A stretch of DNA of 64,000 nucleotides from Sphingomonas sp. PAMC26645. Its GTDB lineage: Bacteria > Pseudomonadota > Alphaproteobacteria > Sphingomonadales > Sphingomonadaceae. Below are positions 43,398 to 51,186 of this stretch, piece after piece. Made by a program: the position numbers and the translations under genes. A model generated the notes under the pieces. That model saw only the letters and a list, made by a program, of their open reading frames with translations. It was not told the DNA's origin and did no database searches. The stretch is taken from assembly GCF_004795835.1 (NCBI RefSeq), contig NZ_CP039249.1, positions 864,501 through 928,500 on the forward strand, written 5' to 3'. Positions within the stretch are counted from its first letter, which is position 1; each line of letters begins with the position of its first letter.

Positions 43398-43680
43398 TGG
43401 AATTCCAGTCCAGGCGAAGCGCCATCAGGCGATCGGCGATGGTCGCGGGGAGGATCGGGAAGGTGCCTGTCGCGATCGCCTTCTTGATCGCGGCGACGCG
43501 ACTCGCGTCGATCGGCGGCGAGGCGGCCATCGACTTGGCGAGCGCGATCGATTCCGGCACCACCGAAATCTGCCTGGGCAGAACCGGCGTCTGTACGACC
43601 GTCGTCGGCGTCGCCGCGGCGATGCGCGCGACGGAACGATCTCCTGCTACTGACGGCTTCGCGCCGATCGAGTCCACCAT
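43384..43680 (-). CDS. flgM: Anti-sigma-28 factor FlgM
   Basis: Binds FliA and is exported when the hook is complete, freeing the sigma factor. The 98 residues have a flexible N-terminal half with starting MVDSIGAKPS and the sigma-binding C-terminal part (IDASRVAAIKKAIATGTFPI, PATIADRLMAL), like the FlgM core R..aI..Gty.id...iA..l. It is preceded by a sigma-28-like promoter, giving the known negative feedback loop. Confidence 0.82.
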   Translation of the reverse strand: MVDSIGAKPSVAGDRSVARIAAATPTTVVQTPVLPRQISVVPESIALAKSMAASPPIDASRVAAIKKAIATGTFPILPATIADRLMALRLDWNSNETA

Positions 43681-43713
43681 GTCCGCATCCTCTGGTTTGC
43701 GCTGACATCAGGA

Positions 43714-43740
43714 GAAACGGCCGCACCGGCAAAACCTTTA
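43714..43740 (-). promoter_or_regulatory. Sigma-28 (FliA) promoter of flgMN
   Basis: Minus strand TAAAGGTT (43740-43733), 11 bases, GCCGTTTC (43721-43714). It shares GCCGTT with the flagellin and fliD promoters. The start would fall about 25 bases before the flgM ATG. Confidence 0.75.
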
Positions 43741-43780
43741 GCAAAATTAATCTGTTCGTCTGAAATTAGTTCGATCAGGC

Positions 43781-44275
43781 TCAGTTCGACCAACCGGGCA
43801 GCGTCGCGCGACCGGCATCGACGGCGATCGCCTGAACCGGCGTGCGGGTGTCGTCGACCTTGACCATGAAGCGCCCGCCGGGCGCGGCATCGCCCATCGC
43901 GACGCCTTCGCGGCTGATCGAGAATCCCTCCGTGCCCGCCTCGATCACGATCGGATCGCCGCGCTTGATGACGGGTGCAGCCTTCGCGGCGGGGGCGAAC
44001 GAAGCGGCCACCGCGGCCGGCGCATTAGCCGGTCGGATGACGGGTACGAAGATCCGCCACGCGGGGCCGGCGCACGAGACGACGACCGCGTCATGCTGTT
44101 CGGAGCGCCACGACAGCGACACAGTCGGGCAGGTCGCGAGCCGCAGCCGCGCGTCGACCGGCGTGCGCGCGCCCCCCTCTGCACCAGTCGGGCGGCCGGT
44201 AAACGCGGCGACCGCAGCGTCGAGCGCGGCGGTATCCTGGAAGCTTGCGGCCATGAGCAGGAACGGGATGATCAT
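43781..44275 (-). CDS. flgA: Flagellar P-ring assembly chaperone FlgA
   Basis: Periplasmic chaperone for FlgI. The 164 residues start with a short signal (MIIPFLLMAASFQ) and include the SAF-type domain with VIKRGDPIVIEAGTEGFSIS and the typical C-terminus GDAAPGGRFMVKVDDTRTPV. It is shorter than enteric FlgA, as common in alphaproteobacteria. The ATG at 44275 overlaps the upstream stop (ATGA). Confidence 0.85.
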   Translation of the reverse strand: MIIPFLLMAASFQDTAALDAAVAAFTGRPTGAEGGARTPVDARLRLATCPTVSLSWRSEQHDAVVVSCAGPAWRIFVPVIRPANAPAAVAASFAPAAKAAPVIKRGDPIVIEAGTEGFSISREGVAMGDAAPGGRFMVKVDDTRTPVQAIAVDAGRATLPGWSN

Positions 44276-44793
44276 TGAGCGGTCCTTGGGGCTTCGCCGA
44301 CAAAGGCGACGGAGACGATGGCGGCGCGGCGGCCGGGCTTGGTGGCGGTGACGATGGCGACGCGAGACGGCGCGACGGCGGCGAGCGCGGCGGCGACGGT
44401 GCGCGCGCGGTCGGCGGCGAGAATCGCGGCGCTGCCGGTAACGCGGTCGATATCGCCGGGCGTGCCGTCGGTCGAGCCGGTGACGGTGAGCATCACGCGC
44501 GGGTCGCGCGCCGCTTCCCGCGCCCACGCGACGAGCGCCCCCGGCGTGGTCGGCAGGATCGCCGAGCCGGGCGCGAAATCGAGGATGCCGGCGGCCGCGA
44601 CGGGCATCGGCGTCGGCTCGGTGTCGTTCGCGCCGAAGCCTGCGCGGATACCCTTGGCCAGATCCTTGCCGCCGATATGTTGCGTGGCTTGCAGGAGCAC
44701 GAGGAAGCCGACGAGCAACAGGGCGAGATCGGCGAGCGTGATCAGCCAGAGCGGCTTGCCGGTCGGCGCGTCGGGATATTCGCTGGCGTTCAT
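44272..44793 (-). CDS. Short MotB-like stator protein with OmpA-type domain
   Basis: A 173-residue protein with a single N-terminal membrane helix (PLWLITLADLALLLVGFLVL) that has the proton-carrying Asp position of MotB (TLAD). A compact OmpA-like domain follows (DFAPGSAIL; ADRARTVAAALA corresponding to LSxxRAxxV). The plug and linker of full MotB are very short. It is coupled to the MotA-like gene upstream and flgA downstream. The canonical motAB pair is at 54987-56760, so this is a second, minimal stator set. Confidence 0.75.
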   Translation of the reverse strand: MNASEYPDAPTGKPLWLITLADLALLLVGFLVLLQATQHIGGKDLAKGIRAGFGANDTEPTPMPVAAAGILDFAPGSAILPTTPGALVAWAREAARDPRVMLTVTGSTDGTPGDIDRVTGSAAILAADRARTVAAALAAVAPSRVAIVTATKPGRRAAIVSVAFVGEAPRTAQ

Positions 44794-45464
44794 GCGACGG
44801 TTGCCAGCGTCGGCGTCGAACTGGGCGCGACATAGCCGCGCGGCGTCTCGCGTTCGGCAAGCGCCACGAGCGGTGATTCAATGCGTGCCCGCTCGAACGC
44901 CTCGTTACGCCCTTGCGCACGGAGGCGGTTGGCGATCGGCATGAAGAGCAAATTGGCGAACAGCGCGCCGTACAGCGTCGCGAGTAGCGCCACCGCCATC
45001 GCACCACCGATCGCGCCGGGATCGCTCATCGTCGCGAACATCTGCGCGAGGCCGATCAGCGTGCCGACCATGCCCATCGCCGGTGCAACTTCGGCGGCAC
45101 CGGCCCAGACGTCGGCGGCGGCGACGTGGCGTTCGATGCGGGCGCGGCGGCGGTGTTGGACGAGTGTCGCGACGTCGGTTGCGGAGGCGCCGTCGACGAT
45201 CGCGGCGATGCCCGCGGCGACGTCCGCGTCGGTGATGACCGAGCGATCGAGCGCCATGACGCCGTGGCGCTTGGCGATGCGGGCGAGGGCGGTGATCTGG
45301 AGCAGCAGTGGATCGGCATCGAACCGTCCGCGACCGAGCGTGGTGACGGCGGCTAGTGCGCGGCCGAGATCGCGCAAGGGGGTGCGGAGGATGACGGCCA
45401 GCGTCGTGCCGCCGGCGACGATGGCGAGTGCTGCGGGGTCGAGGAGTTGGGCGAGCGTGATCAT
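44790..45464 (-). CDS. MotA/ExbB-type stator protein (second set)
   Basis: A 224-residue membrane protein of the MotA/TolQ/ExbB superfamily: N-terminal hydrophobic helix (ALAIVAGGTTLAVIL), a cytoplasmic part rich in Arg/Asp, and the two C-terminal channel helices with the family motif APAMGMVGTLIGLAQMF and VALLATLYGALFANLLFMPI. Length and pattern resemble PomA/MotA more than ExbB. ATG 45464 is chosen by alignment to the hydrophobic start; an in-frame ATG lies 18 bases upstream. It heads the operon with the MotB-like gene and flgA. Confidence 0.78.
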   Translation of the reverse strand: MITLAQLLDPAALAIVAGGTTLAVILRTPLRDLGRALAAVTTLGRGRFDADPLLLQITALARIAKRHGVMALDRSVITDADVAAGIAAIVDGASATDVATLVQHRRRARIERHVAAADVWAGAAEVAPAMGMVGTLIGLAQMFATMSDPGAIGGAMAVALLATLYGALFANLLFMPIANRLRAQGRNEAFERARIESPLVALAERETPRGYVAPSSTPTLATVA

Positions 45465-45477
45465 GTGCGTGGGGTGA

Positions 45478-45493
45478 TGCAAGGGGTGTGCCG
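45478..45493 (-). promoter_or_regulatory. Sigma-54 promoter of the motA-like/motB-like/flgA operon
   Basis: Minus strand CGGCACACCCCTTGCA: GG-N10-GC spacing kept. The predicted start near 45467 is only 3 bases before the chosen ATG at 45464, so the message would be almost leaderless. Confidence 0.65.
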
Positions 45494-45512
45494 GATTGGT
45501 GTAGTCTTCTGT

Positions 45513-45622
45513 TCCCCTCCCTCGTGAAGGGAGGGGCTAGGGGTGGGTGGGCTCGTTGCAGGCCCTGGAGTTCGCCAAGCGGCCCACCCACCCCCGACCC
45601 CTCCCTTCACGAGGGAGGGGGG
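45513..45622. repeat. Palindromic repeat element (type A)
   Basis: CCCCTCCCTCGTGAAGGGAG at the left end and its inverted copy CTCCCTTCACGAGGGAGGGG at the right end, with GGGGTGGGTGGGC and GCCCACCCACCCC as inner arms. It fills part of the 590-base gap between divergent motA-like and flgB genes. Confidence 0.8.
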
Positions 45623-45646
45623 AGAAGGGTGCTTTTGCTCATATCT

Positions 45647-45834
45647 CCACCCCGGCGGAGGCCGGGGCCCAATTGGGAGACGTCGTTAACTGAGGGTACG
45701 CTTTGTTGCTGCGACCTTTCCAATTGGGCCCCGGCCTTCGCGGGGGTGGTGGCAGTGGGTGAGCAGCAGCACCCGCTTCCTTGTTCTCCCGCGAAGGCGG
45801 GAGCCCAGACTGGGTCCCCGCCTTCGCGGGGAAA
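45647..45834. repeat. Two adjoining REP-type inverted repeats (type B)
   Basis: The first pair of arms is CCCCGGCGGAGGCCGGGGCC (about 45650-45669, followed by CAATTGG) and CCAATTGGGCCCCGGCC (about 45720-45736). A second, smaller pair is TCTCCCGCGAAGGCGGGAGC (45785-45804) with the GC-rich arm GTCCCCGCCTTCGCGGGGA (45814-45832). This GCGAAGGC-type palindrome is common in sphingomonads. The remaining 165 bases up to the flgB promoter show no gene. Confidence 0.75.
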
Positions 45835-45998
45835 CATAGTGAGGCAGGAGGCAGTGGTTCGGTTTGCCGCCCCAAACACGCCAACCGGCAACCCCCTTGC
45901 CGTCCACCCCTGCAACACCGGCAATCTCTTGCCGCTCCCCTTGCCGCCCGCCCTCCACCACCCGGCAAACCACCATCCGCCACCCTCGCCACGAAAAC

Positions 45999-46014
45999 TG
46001 GCACGCCCATTGCT
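45999..46014 (+). promoter_or_regulatory. Sigma-54 promoter of the flgB operon
   Basis: TGGCACGCCCATTGCT, a perfect -24/-12 match (GG 46000-46001, GC 46012-46013). The predicted start near 46025 leaves a 30-base leader with AGGAG before the GTG at 46055. Confidence 0.88.
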
Positions 46015-46054
46015 TAAGTCCGGTTGCGCAATGGGTGCGCCAGGAGATGGGCTT

Positions 46055-46393
46055 GTGTCAGGCGACACGCTTTTCGGAGTTCACGGGGCGGCACTCGAGG
46101 TGCGCTCGCAGCGCATGGGTGTGCTGGCGTCGAACATCGCCAACGCCTCGACGCCCGGCTTCAAGGCGCGCGACATCGATTTCCAGTCGGCGCTCGCGTC
46201 GGTCGAGAATGACGGCGGCACCAATGCGGCCACGAAATACCGCATCCCGACGCAGACCTCGATGGACGGCAACACCGTCGAGCTGAGCCAGGAGCAGACC
46301 GCGTTCGCCGAGAACGCCGTCCAGTACCAGACGACGCTGTCGTTCCTGAACGGGCGGATCGGCCAGATCACCCGTGCGCTGAAGGGGGAATAA
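46055..46393 (+). CDS. flgB: Flagellar proximal rod protein FlgB
   Basis: Rod subunit of 112 residues with the N-terminal helix LEVRSQRMGVLASNIANAST and C-terminal NAVQYQTTLSFLNGRIGQI. The GTG at 46055 is preferred over ATG 46031 because AGGAG lies 8 bases before it and because the ATG would be only 6 bases from the predicted transcription start. It is first in the flgBCDEFGHIJKL set. Confidence 0.92.
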   Translation: MSGDTLFGVHGAALEVRSQRMGVLASNIANASTPGFKARDIDFQSALASVENDGGTNAATKYRIPTQTSMDGNTVELSQEQTAFAENAVQYQTTLSFLNGRIGQITRALKGE

Positions 46394-46396
46394 GGC

Positions 46397-46807
46397 GTGT
46401 CCAACCAGCCCATGACGATCTTCCAGGTCGCCGGCCGCGCGATGTCCGCGCAGCTCGTCCGGATGAACACCACGGCGTCCAACCTCGCCAATGCCGGCGG
46501 CACCACGGGCTCCGCCGAGACCGCGTACAAGACGATGAAGCCGGTGTTCCGCACCAGCTTCGACGCGGCGAGCGGCATGTCCACGGTCGACGTCGAGCGC
46601 GTCGTCACAGCCGGTGAAGCGCCAACCAAGCGCTACGACCCAGACAACCCGATGGCCGACAAGGATGGCAACATCTTCGAGGCGGCGGTCGATGAAACCC
46701 GCGAGATGGTCGACATGATGGAGACCGCCCGCAGCTATCAGAACAACATCGAAGTGATGAACACCGCCAAGTCGCTCATCATCGATACCCTCAAGCTAGG
46801 CCGCTGA
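46397..46807 (+). CDS. flgC: Flagellar proximal rod protein FlgC
   Basis: Rod subunit of 136 residues: AGRAMSAQLVRMNTTASNLANAG at the N-terminus (the rod/hook helix), NPMADKDGNI in the middle and MMETARSYQNNIEVMNTAKS at the C-terminus. GTG start 3 bases after flgB; an ATG at 46412 is an alternative. Confidence 0.95.
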   Translation: MSNQPMTIFQVAGRAMSAQLVRMNTTASNLANAGGTTGSAETAYKTMKPVFRTSFDAASGMSTVDVERVVTAGEAPTKRYDPDNPMADKDGNIFEAAVDETREMVDMMETARSYQNNIEVMNTAKSLIIDTLKLGR

Positions 46808-46809
46808 TC

Positions 46810-47490
46810 ATGGCAACCTCCTTCGATACCACGCTCTCCAACCTCGGCATCACGCGCTCCTCGGCGGCTGCGGCGACCACCACGACCAAGTCGTCGACGT
46901 CGCTCGGTCAGTCCGATTTCCTGAAGCTGATGACCGCGCAGATGCAGAACCAGGACCCGTTCAACCCGGTCGACAACACTCAGATGGTCGCGCAGATGGC
47001 GCAGATCTCGACCACCTCGGGCATCTCCGAGATGAACACGACGATGAAGGCGATCGCCGACAAGCTGGGCGTCACCAGCACCAGCGACGCGCTGTCCTAT
47101 GTCGGCAAGACCGTTCTGACCCCGGGCAGCACCGCTTATGGTCGCGCAGCCGGCGGCATCGCCGGTTCGGTCGAGCTGGCCGGCGCCGCGACCGACGTCA
47201 ACGTCACGATCAGCGACGCGAACGGCGCGGTCCTGAAGACCATGTCGCTCGGCAAGCAGGCCAAGGGCACGATCGGCTACGACTGGGACGGCAAGGACGC
47301 TGCCGGTGCGGAAACCGGCAACGGCCCGTTCACGGTTCAGGTCAACGCGCAGAATGCCGGCACCACGGTCGGCGCGACCGGCCTGGTCTGGTCCCCCGTC
47401 CAGTCGGTGTCGACCACCACCGGCGCCGCCATCCTCACGCTTCCCGGCCTCGGCGAGATTCCCGCCAGCGCCGTCCGCCAGATCGGCTGA
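46810..47490 (+). CDS. flgD: Flagellar hook cap/scaffold protein FlgD
   Basis: Hook assembly scaffold of 226 residues. The N-terminal part has SLGQSDFLKLMTAQMQNQDP, the typical FlgD signature, followed by FNPVDNTQMVAQMAQIST; the C-terminal half holds FlgD Ig-like and Tudor-like domains (TIGYDWDGKDAAG). It starts just after flgC. Confidence 0.95.
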   Translation: MATSFDTTLSNLGITRSSAAAATTTTKSSTSLGQSDFLKLMTAQMQNQDPFNPVDNTQMVAQMAQISTTSGISEMNTTMKAIADKLGVTSTSDALSYVGKTVLTPGSTAYGRAAGGIAGSVELAGAATDVNVTISDANGAVLKTMSLGKQAKGTIGYDWDGKDAAGAETGNGPFTVQVNAQNAGTTVGATGLVWSPVQSVSTTTGAAILTLPGLGEIPASAVRQIG

Positions 47491-47518
47491 ACCCAGAGTT
47501 TCCAGGAGCTAAATCGCC

Positions 47519-48787
47519 ATGTCCTTCTATACTTCGCTCTCGGGTCTTCAGGCCTCGCAAGCCGAGATGTCGACGATCTCGCACAACCTCGCGAACGTCG
47601 CCACCAACGGCTTCAAGAAGAGCCGCACCGAATTCGCCGACGTCATCGCCTCGAGCGTGTCGGTCGCGCCGTCGCAGCAGATCGGTTCGGGTGCGATCGT
47701 CCAGGCCAATCGCCAGCAGTTCGCGCAAGGCAGCCTGATCCAAACCTCGAACAGCCTCGATCTTGCGGTGTCGGGCGACGGCTTCTTCGCGGTCAAGCCG
47801 AGCATCGAATCCGCCTCGATCAATTATACGCGCAACGGCGGCTTCCTGGTCGATTCGAACCGCTATGTGGTCGACTCGCAGGGCTCGCATCTGCAGGTGT
47901 TCCCGGTCGACGGCTCGGGCGCGGTGGTTGCGACCGGCTCCGATTCCGCGGTGAGCCTACGCCTGCCGGAGACGAGCGGGACGCCGGTGCCGACTTCGGC
48001 GGTTACGATGACCCTCAACCTCAACGCCAATTCGGCGTTGCCGACGACGGCGACGTTCGACCGGTTCGATCCGTCGAGCTACAACCAGTCCGCGCAGACC
48101 ACGGTGTACGATGCCAGCGGCAACGCGATGACGCTGACCAACTATTTCAAGCGCACCTCGGCGCCGACCACGACCAACGCGAACAGCACCTGGGAAGTCC
48201 ACAGCTTCGTCGGCGACAAGGAGCTGACGACGAACGGCACCGCCGGGACGGCAATGACGTTCGACCCGACCGGCAAGATGACCGCGCCGACCGCCGCGAT
48301 CAAGTTCGACCAGTTCACCACCGCGAACTCGACCGATCCCCAGGCGATCGCCTTCACCTTCGGCAGCGGCACGACGCAGCTGTCGAGCGCGTTCAACGTC
48401 GCTTCGCGCACGCAGGACGGCAAGGCGGTCGGCCAGATCCAAGGCGTGACGGTCGACGAGAAGGGCCTCGTCAATGCGAGCTTCTCGAACGGCGACACGC
48501 AGGTGCTCGGGCAGGTGATGCTCGCGAACTTCTCCAACCCCGAAGGCCTGCGCCAGCTCGGCAGCAGCTATTGGCAGTCGACGGGCATCTCCGGCTCGGC
48601 GAAGCTCGGCTCGGCGGACACCAACGGTTTCGGCAAGCTGATGTCGGGGACGATCGAGGGATCGAACGTCGACATCACCGAGGAGCTGGTCAACCTGATC
48701 GCGGCACAGCGCAATTTCCAGGCGAACTCGAAGGCCTTGGATACCGCCAACCAGATCTCCGAAACCATCTTCAACATCCGCAGCTAA
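47519..48787 (+). CDS. flgE: Flagellar hook protein FlgE
   Basis: Hook subunit of 422 residues. It has MSFYTSLSGLQASQAEMSTI and NLANVATNGFKKS at the N-terminus, NYTRNGGF near 90, and the C-terminal EGSNVDITEELVNLIAAQRN and SKALDTANQISETI. The D1/D2 middle insert is of ordinary size. Confidence 0.96.
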   Translation: MSFYTSLSGLQASQAEMSTISHNLANVATNGFKKSRTEFADVIASSVSVAPSQQIGSGAIVQANRQQFAQGSLIQTSNSLDLAVSGDGFFAVKPSIESASINYTRNGGFLVDSNRYVVDSQGSHLQVFPVDGSGAVVATGSDSAVSLRLPETSGTPVPTSAVTMTLNLNANSALPTTATFDRFDPSSYNQSAQTTVYDASGNAMTLTNYFKRTSAPTTTNANSTWEVHSFVGDKELTTNGTAGTAMTFDPTGKMTAPTAAIKFDQFTTANSTDPQAIAFTFGSGTTQLSSAFNVASRTQDGKAVGQIQGVTVDEKGLVNASFSNGDTQVLGQVMLANFSNPEGLRQLGSSYWQSTGISGSAKLGSADTNGFGKLMSGTIEGSNVDITEELVNLIAAQRNFQANSKALDTANQISETIFNIRS

Positions 48788-48811
48788 GCAAAAGCGAGCA
48801 GGGGACCCTGA

Positions 48812-49564
48812 ATGGACAAGCTGGTCTACACCGCGGCGACGGGCCTGCGCGCGCACATGGCGGCGCAGGCGGCGATCGCCAACAACATGGCGAACGCGTC
48901 GACCACCGGCTTCCGCGCCGACCGCGTGGTGTTCGACCGGCTCAACCTGAAGGGCGACGGCTCGACGATCGAGGCGCGCGCGCCGACGTCGGAAGAGGTG
49001 ACCGACGCCGATCGATCGCCCGGCGCGATCCAGTTGACCGGGCGTCCGCTCGACGTCGCGATCACCGGCACCACCGCATGGCTGGCGGTGCAGGCGTCGG
49101 ACGGATCCGAGGCGTACACCCGCCGCGGTGACCTGGAGGTTGCGCCGTCGGGCGTGCTGCAGACCGGCGACGGGCATCCGGTGATCGGTTCGGGGGGGCC
49201 GATCACCCTGCCGCCCTATCAGTCGCTGACGATCTCCTCCGACGGGACGATCTCGATCGTGCCGCAGGGTGGCGATGCGAAGGATACGCAGGTGATCGAC
49301 AAGCTCAAGCTCGCCGACACCAAGGGGTCGGACACGGTCAAGGGCCTCGACAACCTTCTGCGCGTGCGCGGCGGCGGGGCGCTGCCCGAGGATATGGACG
49401 CGAAGGTTCAGGGCGGCGCGATCGAGGGATCGAACGTCAACATGACGCAGGCGCTGGTCGACATGATCGAGAACCAGCGCAGCTACGAAGTCCAGGCCAA
49501 CATGATGAAATCCGCCAAGGAAATCGACGAAAGCGGTGCATCGCTGATGCGCCTGCCGAGCTAG
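48812..49564 (+). CDS. flgF: Flagellar rod protein FlgF
   Basis: Proximal rod subunit of 250 residues with LVYTAATGLRAHMAAQAAIA and NNMANASTTGFRADR at the start, AYTRRGDLEVAPSGVLQTGDG in the middle and EGSNVNMTQALVDMIENQRS at the end. It lacks the extra stretch of FlgG. Directly upstream of flgG. Confidence 0.94.
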   Translation: MDKLVYTAATGLRAHMAAQAAIANNMANASTTGFRADRVVFDRLNLKGDGSTIEARAPTSEEVTDADRSPGAIQLTGRPLDVAITGTTAWLAVQASDGSEAYTRRGDLEVAPSGVLQTGDGHPVIGSGGPITLPPYQSLTISSDGTISIVPQGGDAKDTQVIDKLKLADTKGSDTVKGLDNLLRVRGGGALPEDMDAKVQGGAIEGSNVNMTQALVDMIENQRSYEVQANMMKSAKEIDESGASLMRLPS

Positions 49565-49577
49565 AAGGAACAGACGA

Positions 49578-50366
49578 ATGTCATCCGCAGCCATGCATAT
49601 CGCGCGCACCGGGCTCGACGCCCAGGACATGCGCATGCGCGTCATCTCGAACAACCTCGCCAACGTGAACACGACGGGCTTCAAGAAGGACCGTGCGGCG
49701 TTCGAGACGCTCGCCTACCAGACCGTCACGACGCCCGGCACGCAGAGCACCGCCGAGACCAAATACGCGACCGGGCTCAACCTCGGCACCGGCGTCCGTA
49801 TCCAGGGCACCGCGCGGATCGACACGCAGGGCGCGATGCAGACGACCGGCAACAGCCTCGACCTCGCGCTCGACGGCGACGGCTATTTCCAGGTGCAGAT
49901 GCCCGGCGGCACGCTTGGCTACACCCGCGCCGGCAATTTCTCGCGCTCAGCGGAGGGCCTGCTGGTCACCAGCGAAGGCTATCAGGTGCAGCCCGGCATC
50001 ACCGTGCCCGAGGGGACGACGGGGATCACGATCGGCCGCGACGGCACCGTGTCGGCGATGGTCCCCGGCCAGACCGAGGCGTCGCAGATCGGCCAGATCC
50101 AGGTCGCCAGCTTCCCGAACGGGGCAGGGCTCCAGGCGACCGGCGACAATTACCTCGTCGAGACCGCAGCCAGTGGCGCAGCCAATGTCGGCGTCGCCGG
50201 CCAGGACGGTCGTGGCGGCATCAAGCAGGGCATGCTCGAGGCGTCGAACGTCAACGTCGTCGAGGAGCTGGTCGACATGATCGAGACGCAGCGCGCGTAC
50301 GAGGTCAATTCGAAGATGATCTCGGCGACCGACGACATGCTCAAATACGTCAACCAGAACCTGTGA
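49578..50366 (+). CDS. flgG: Flagellar distal rod protein FlgG
   Basis: Distal rod subunit of 262 residues: IARTGLDAQDMRMRVISNNL, ANVNTTGFKKDRAAFE with the YQT-x-TPG FlgG segment, LDLALDGDGYFQVQMPGGTL, and EASNVNVVEELVDMIETQRA. Length and the TPG segment mark it as FlgG rather than FlgF. Confidence 0.96.
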   Translation: MSSAAMHIARTGLDAQDMRMRVISNNLANVNTTGFKKDRAAFETLAYQTVTTPGTQSTAETKYATGLNLGTGVRIQGTARIDTQGAMQTTGNSLDLALDGDGYFQVQMPGGTLGYTRAGNFSRSAEGLLVTSEGYQVQPGITVPEGTTGITIGRDGTVSAMVPGQTEASQIGQIQVASFPNGAGLQATGDNYLVETAASGAANVGVAGQDGRGGIKQGMLEASNVNVVEELVDMIETQRAYEVNSKMISATDDMLKYVNQNL

Positions 50367-51055
50367 TGCGCACCGCTCATATCGCCGCACTTGCCGGCAC
50401 GTTCGTCATCGCCGGTCTCGGCGCATCGTCCGCGGACGCCAGCCTGTTCGGCAAGAAGGCACCGCCCGAGGACTTCTCGGTCGCGCGGCCCTTGCCGGTG
50501 CAGCCGGTACCGGTCGTCGCCACGGGCTCGATCTTCCAGGCGCAGGACGGTTACGCCGCGCTGTACGAAGGCTGGCGCGCGCGCAAAGTCGGCGATCCGC
50601 TGACGATCGTGCTCGTCGAGCGCACTGCGGCGTCGAAGTCGTCGGGGTCGAAGCTCGACAGCAACGGCTCGGGTAGCATCACGCCGCCGACCACCGGCTT
50701 CCTCAACCTGTTCAACAAGAGCGACGCGACGCTGAGCGGCGGGCGTAGTTTCAACGGTACAGGCGCGGCCGACCAGACCAATTCGCTGTCGGGCGAAGTC
50801 AGCGTCACGGTGGCGCAAGTCTATCCCAACGGGACGATGCTGGTGCAGGGCCAGAAGCGCGTCACGCTCAACCGCGGCGACGAGTTCCTGAAGATCAAGG
50901 GCCTCGTCCGCACCGCTGACGTCGACGCGAACAACCGCGTCCTGTCCACCCGCGTCGCCGACGCGCAGATCTCGTACACCGGCAAGGGCGACGTCGCCCG
51001 CGCCGGCCGCCAGGGGTGGCTCAGCCGCTTCTTCTCCGTCGTCAGCCCGTTTTGA
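50366..51055 (+). CDS. flgH: Flagellar L-ring protein FlgH
   Basis: Outer-membrane ring subunit of 229 residues with the conserved core GDPLTIVLVERTAASKSS, NSLSGEVSVTVAQVYPNGTM and LVQGQKRVTLNRGDE. The N-terminal signal (AALAGTFVIAGLGASSADA) has no lipobox, and the whole protein contains no Cys, although FlgH is classically a lipoprotein. Cleavage after ADA by signal peptidase I would fit. The ATG at 50366 overlaps the flgG stop (TGATG); GTG 50363 is also possible. Confidence 0.92.
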   Translation: MRTAHIAALAGTFVIAGLGASSADASLFGKKAPPEDFSVARPLPVQPVPVVATGSIFQAQDGYAALYEGWRARKVGDPLTIVLVERTAASKSSGSKLDSNGSGSITPPTTGFLNLFNKSDATLSGGRSFNGTGAADQTNSLSGEVSVTVAQVYPNGTMLVQGQKRVTLNRGDEFLKIKGLVRTADVDANNRVLSTRVADAQISYTGKGDVARAGRQGWLSRFFSVVSPF

Positions 51056-51064
51056 TGGTCCGGC

Positions 51065-51164
51065 GTGCCCTCACCCTTCCCACCCGGCAAGCGCCGGCCG
51101 GGCCCCTTCCCTCTCCCCTCAGGGGAGAGGGAGAGACGCCGAAGGCGGCGAAGGGTGAGGGCAC
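51065..51164. repeat. Palindromic repeat between flgH and flgI (type C)
   Basis: Outer arms GTGCCCTCACCCTTC (51065-51079) and GAAGGGTGAGGGCAC (51150-51164) are perfect inverted repeats of 15 bases. Inner arms are CTCTCCCC and GGGGAGAG (51111-51129) and GGCAAGCGCCGGCC. It separates flgH from flgI by 131 bases in an otherwise tight operon. Confidence 0.8.
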
Positions 51165-51186
51165 GCGCTCCGGCTTGAGGTTTCCC

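Noticed and set aside
45640-45840. CRISPR-like repeats
   Set aside because: These are inverted pairs of different length without regular spacers and with no cas genes nearby.
46031-46033. ATG 46031 as the flgB start
   Set aside because: It is about 6 bases from the predicted transcription start with no ribosome-binding site; GTG 46055 has AGGAG.
46013-46039. Sigma-28-like TTAAGTCC overlapping the flgB sigma-54 site
   Set aside because: At the required 11-base spacing there is no GCCG -10, only GGGTGCGC.
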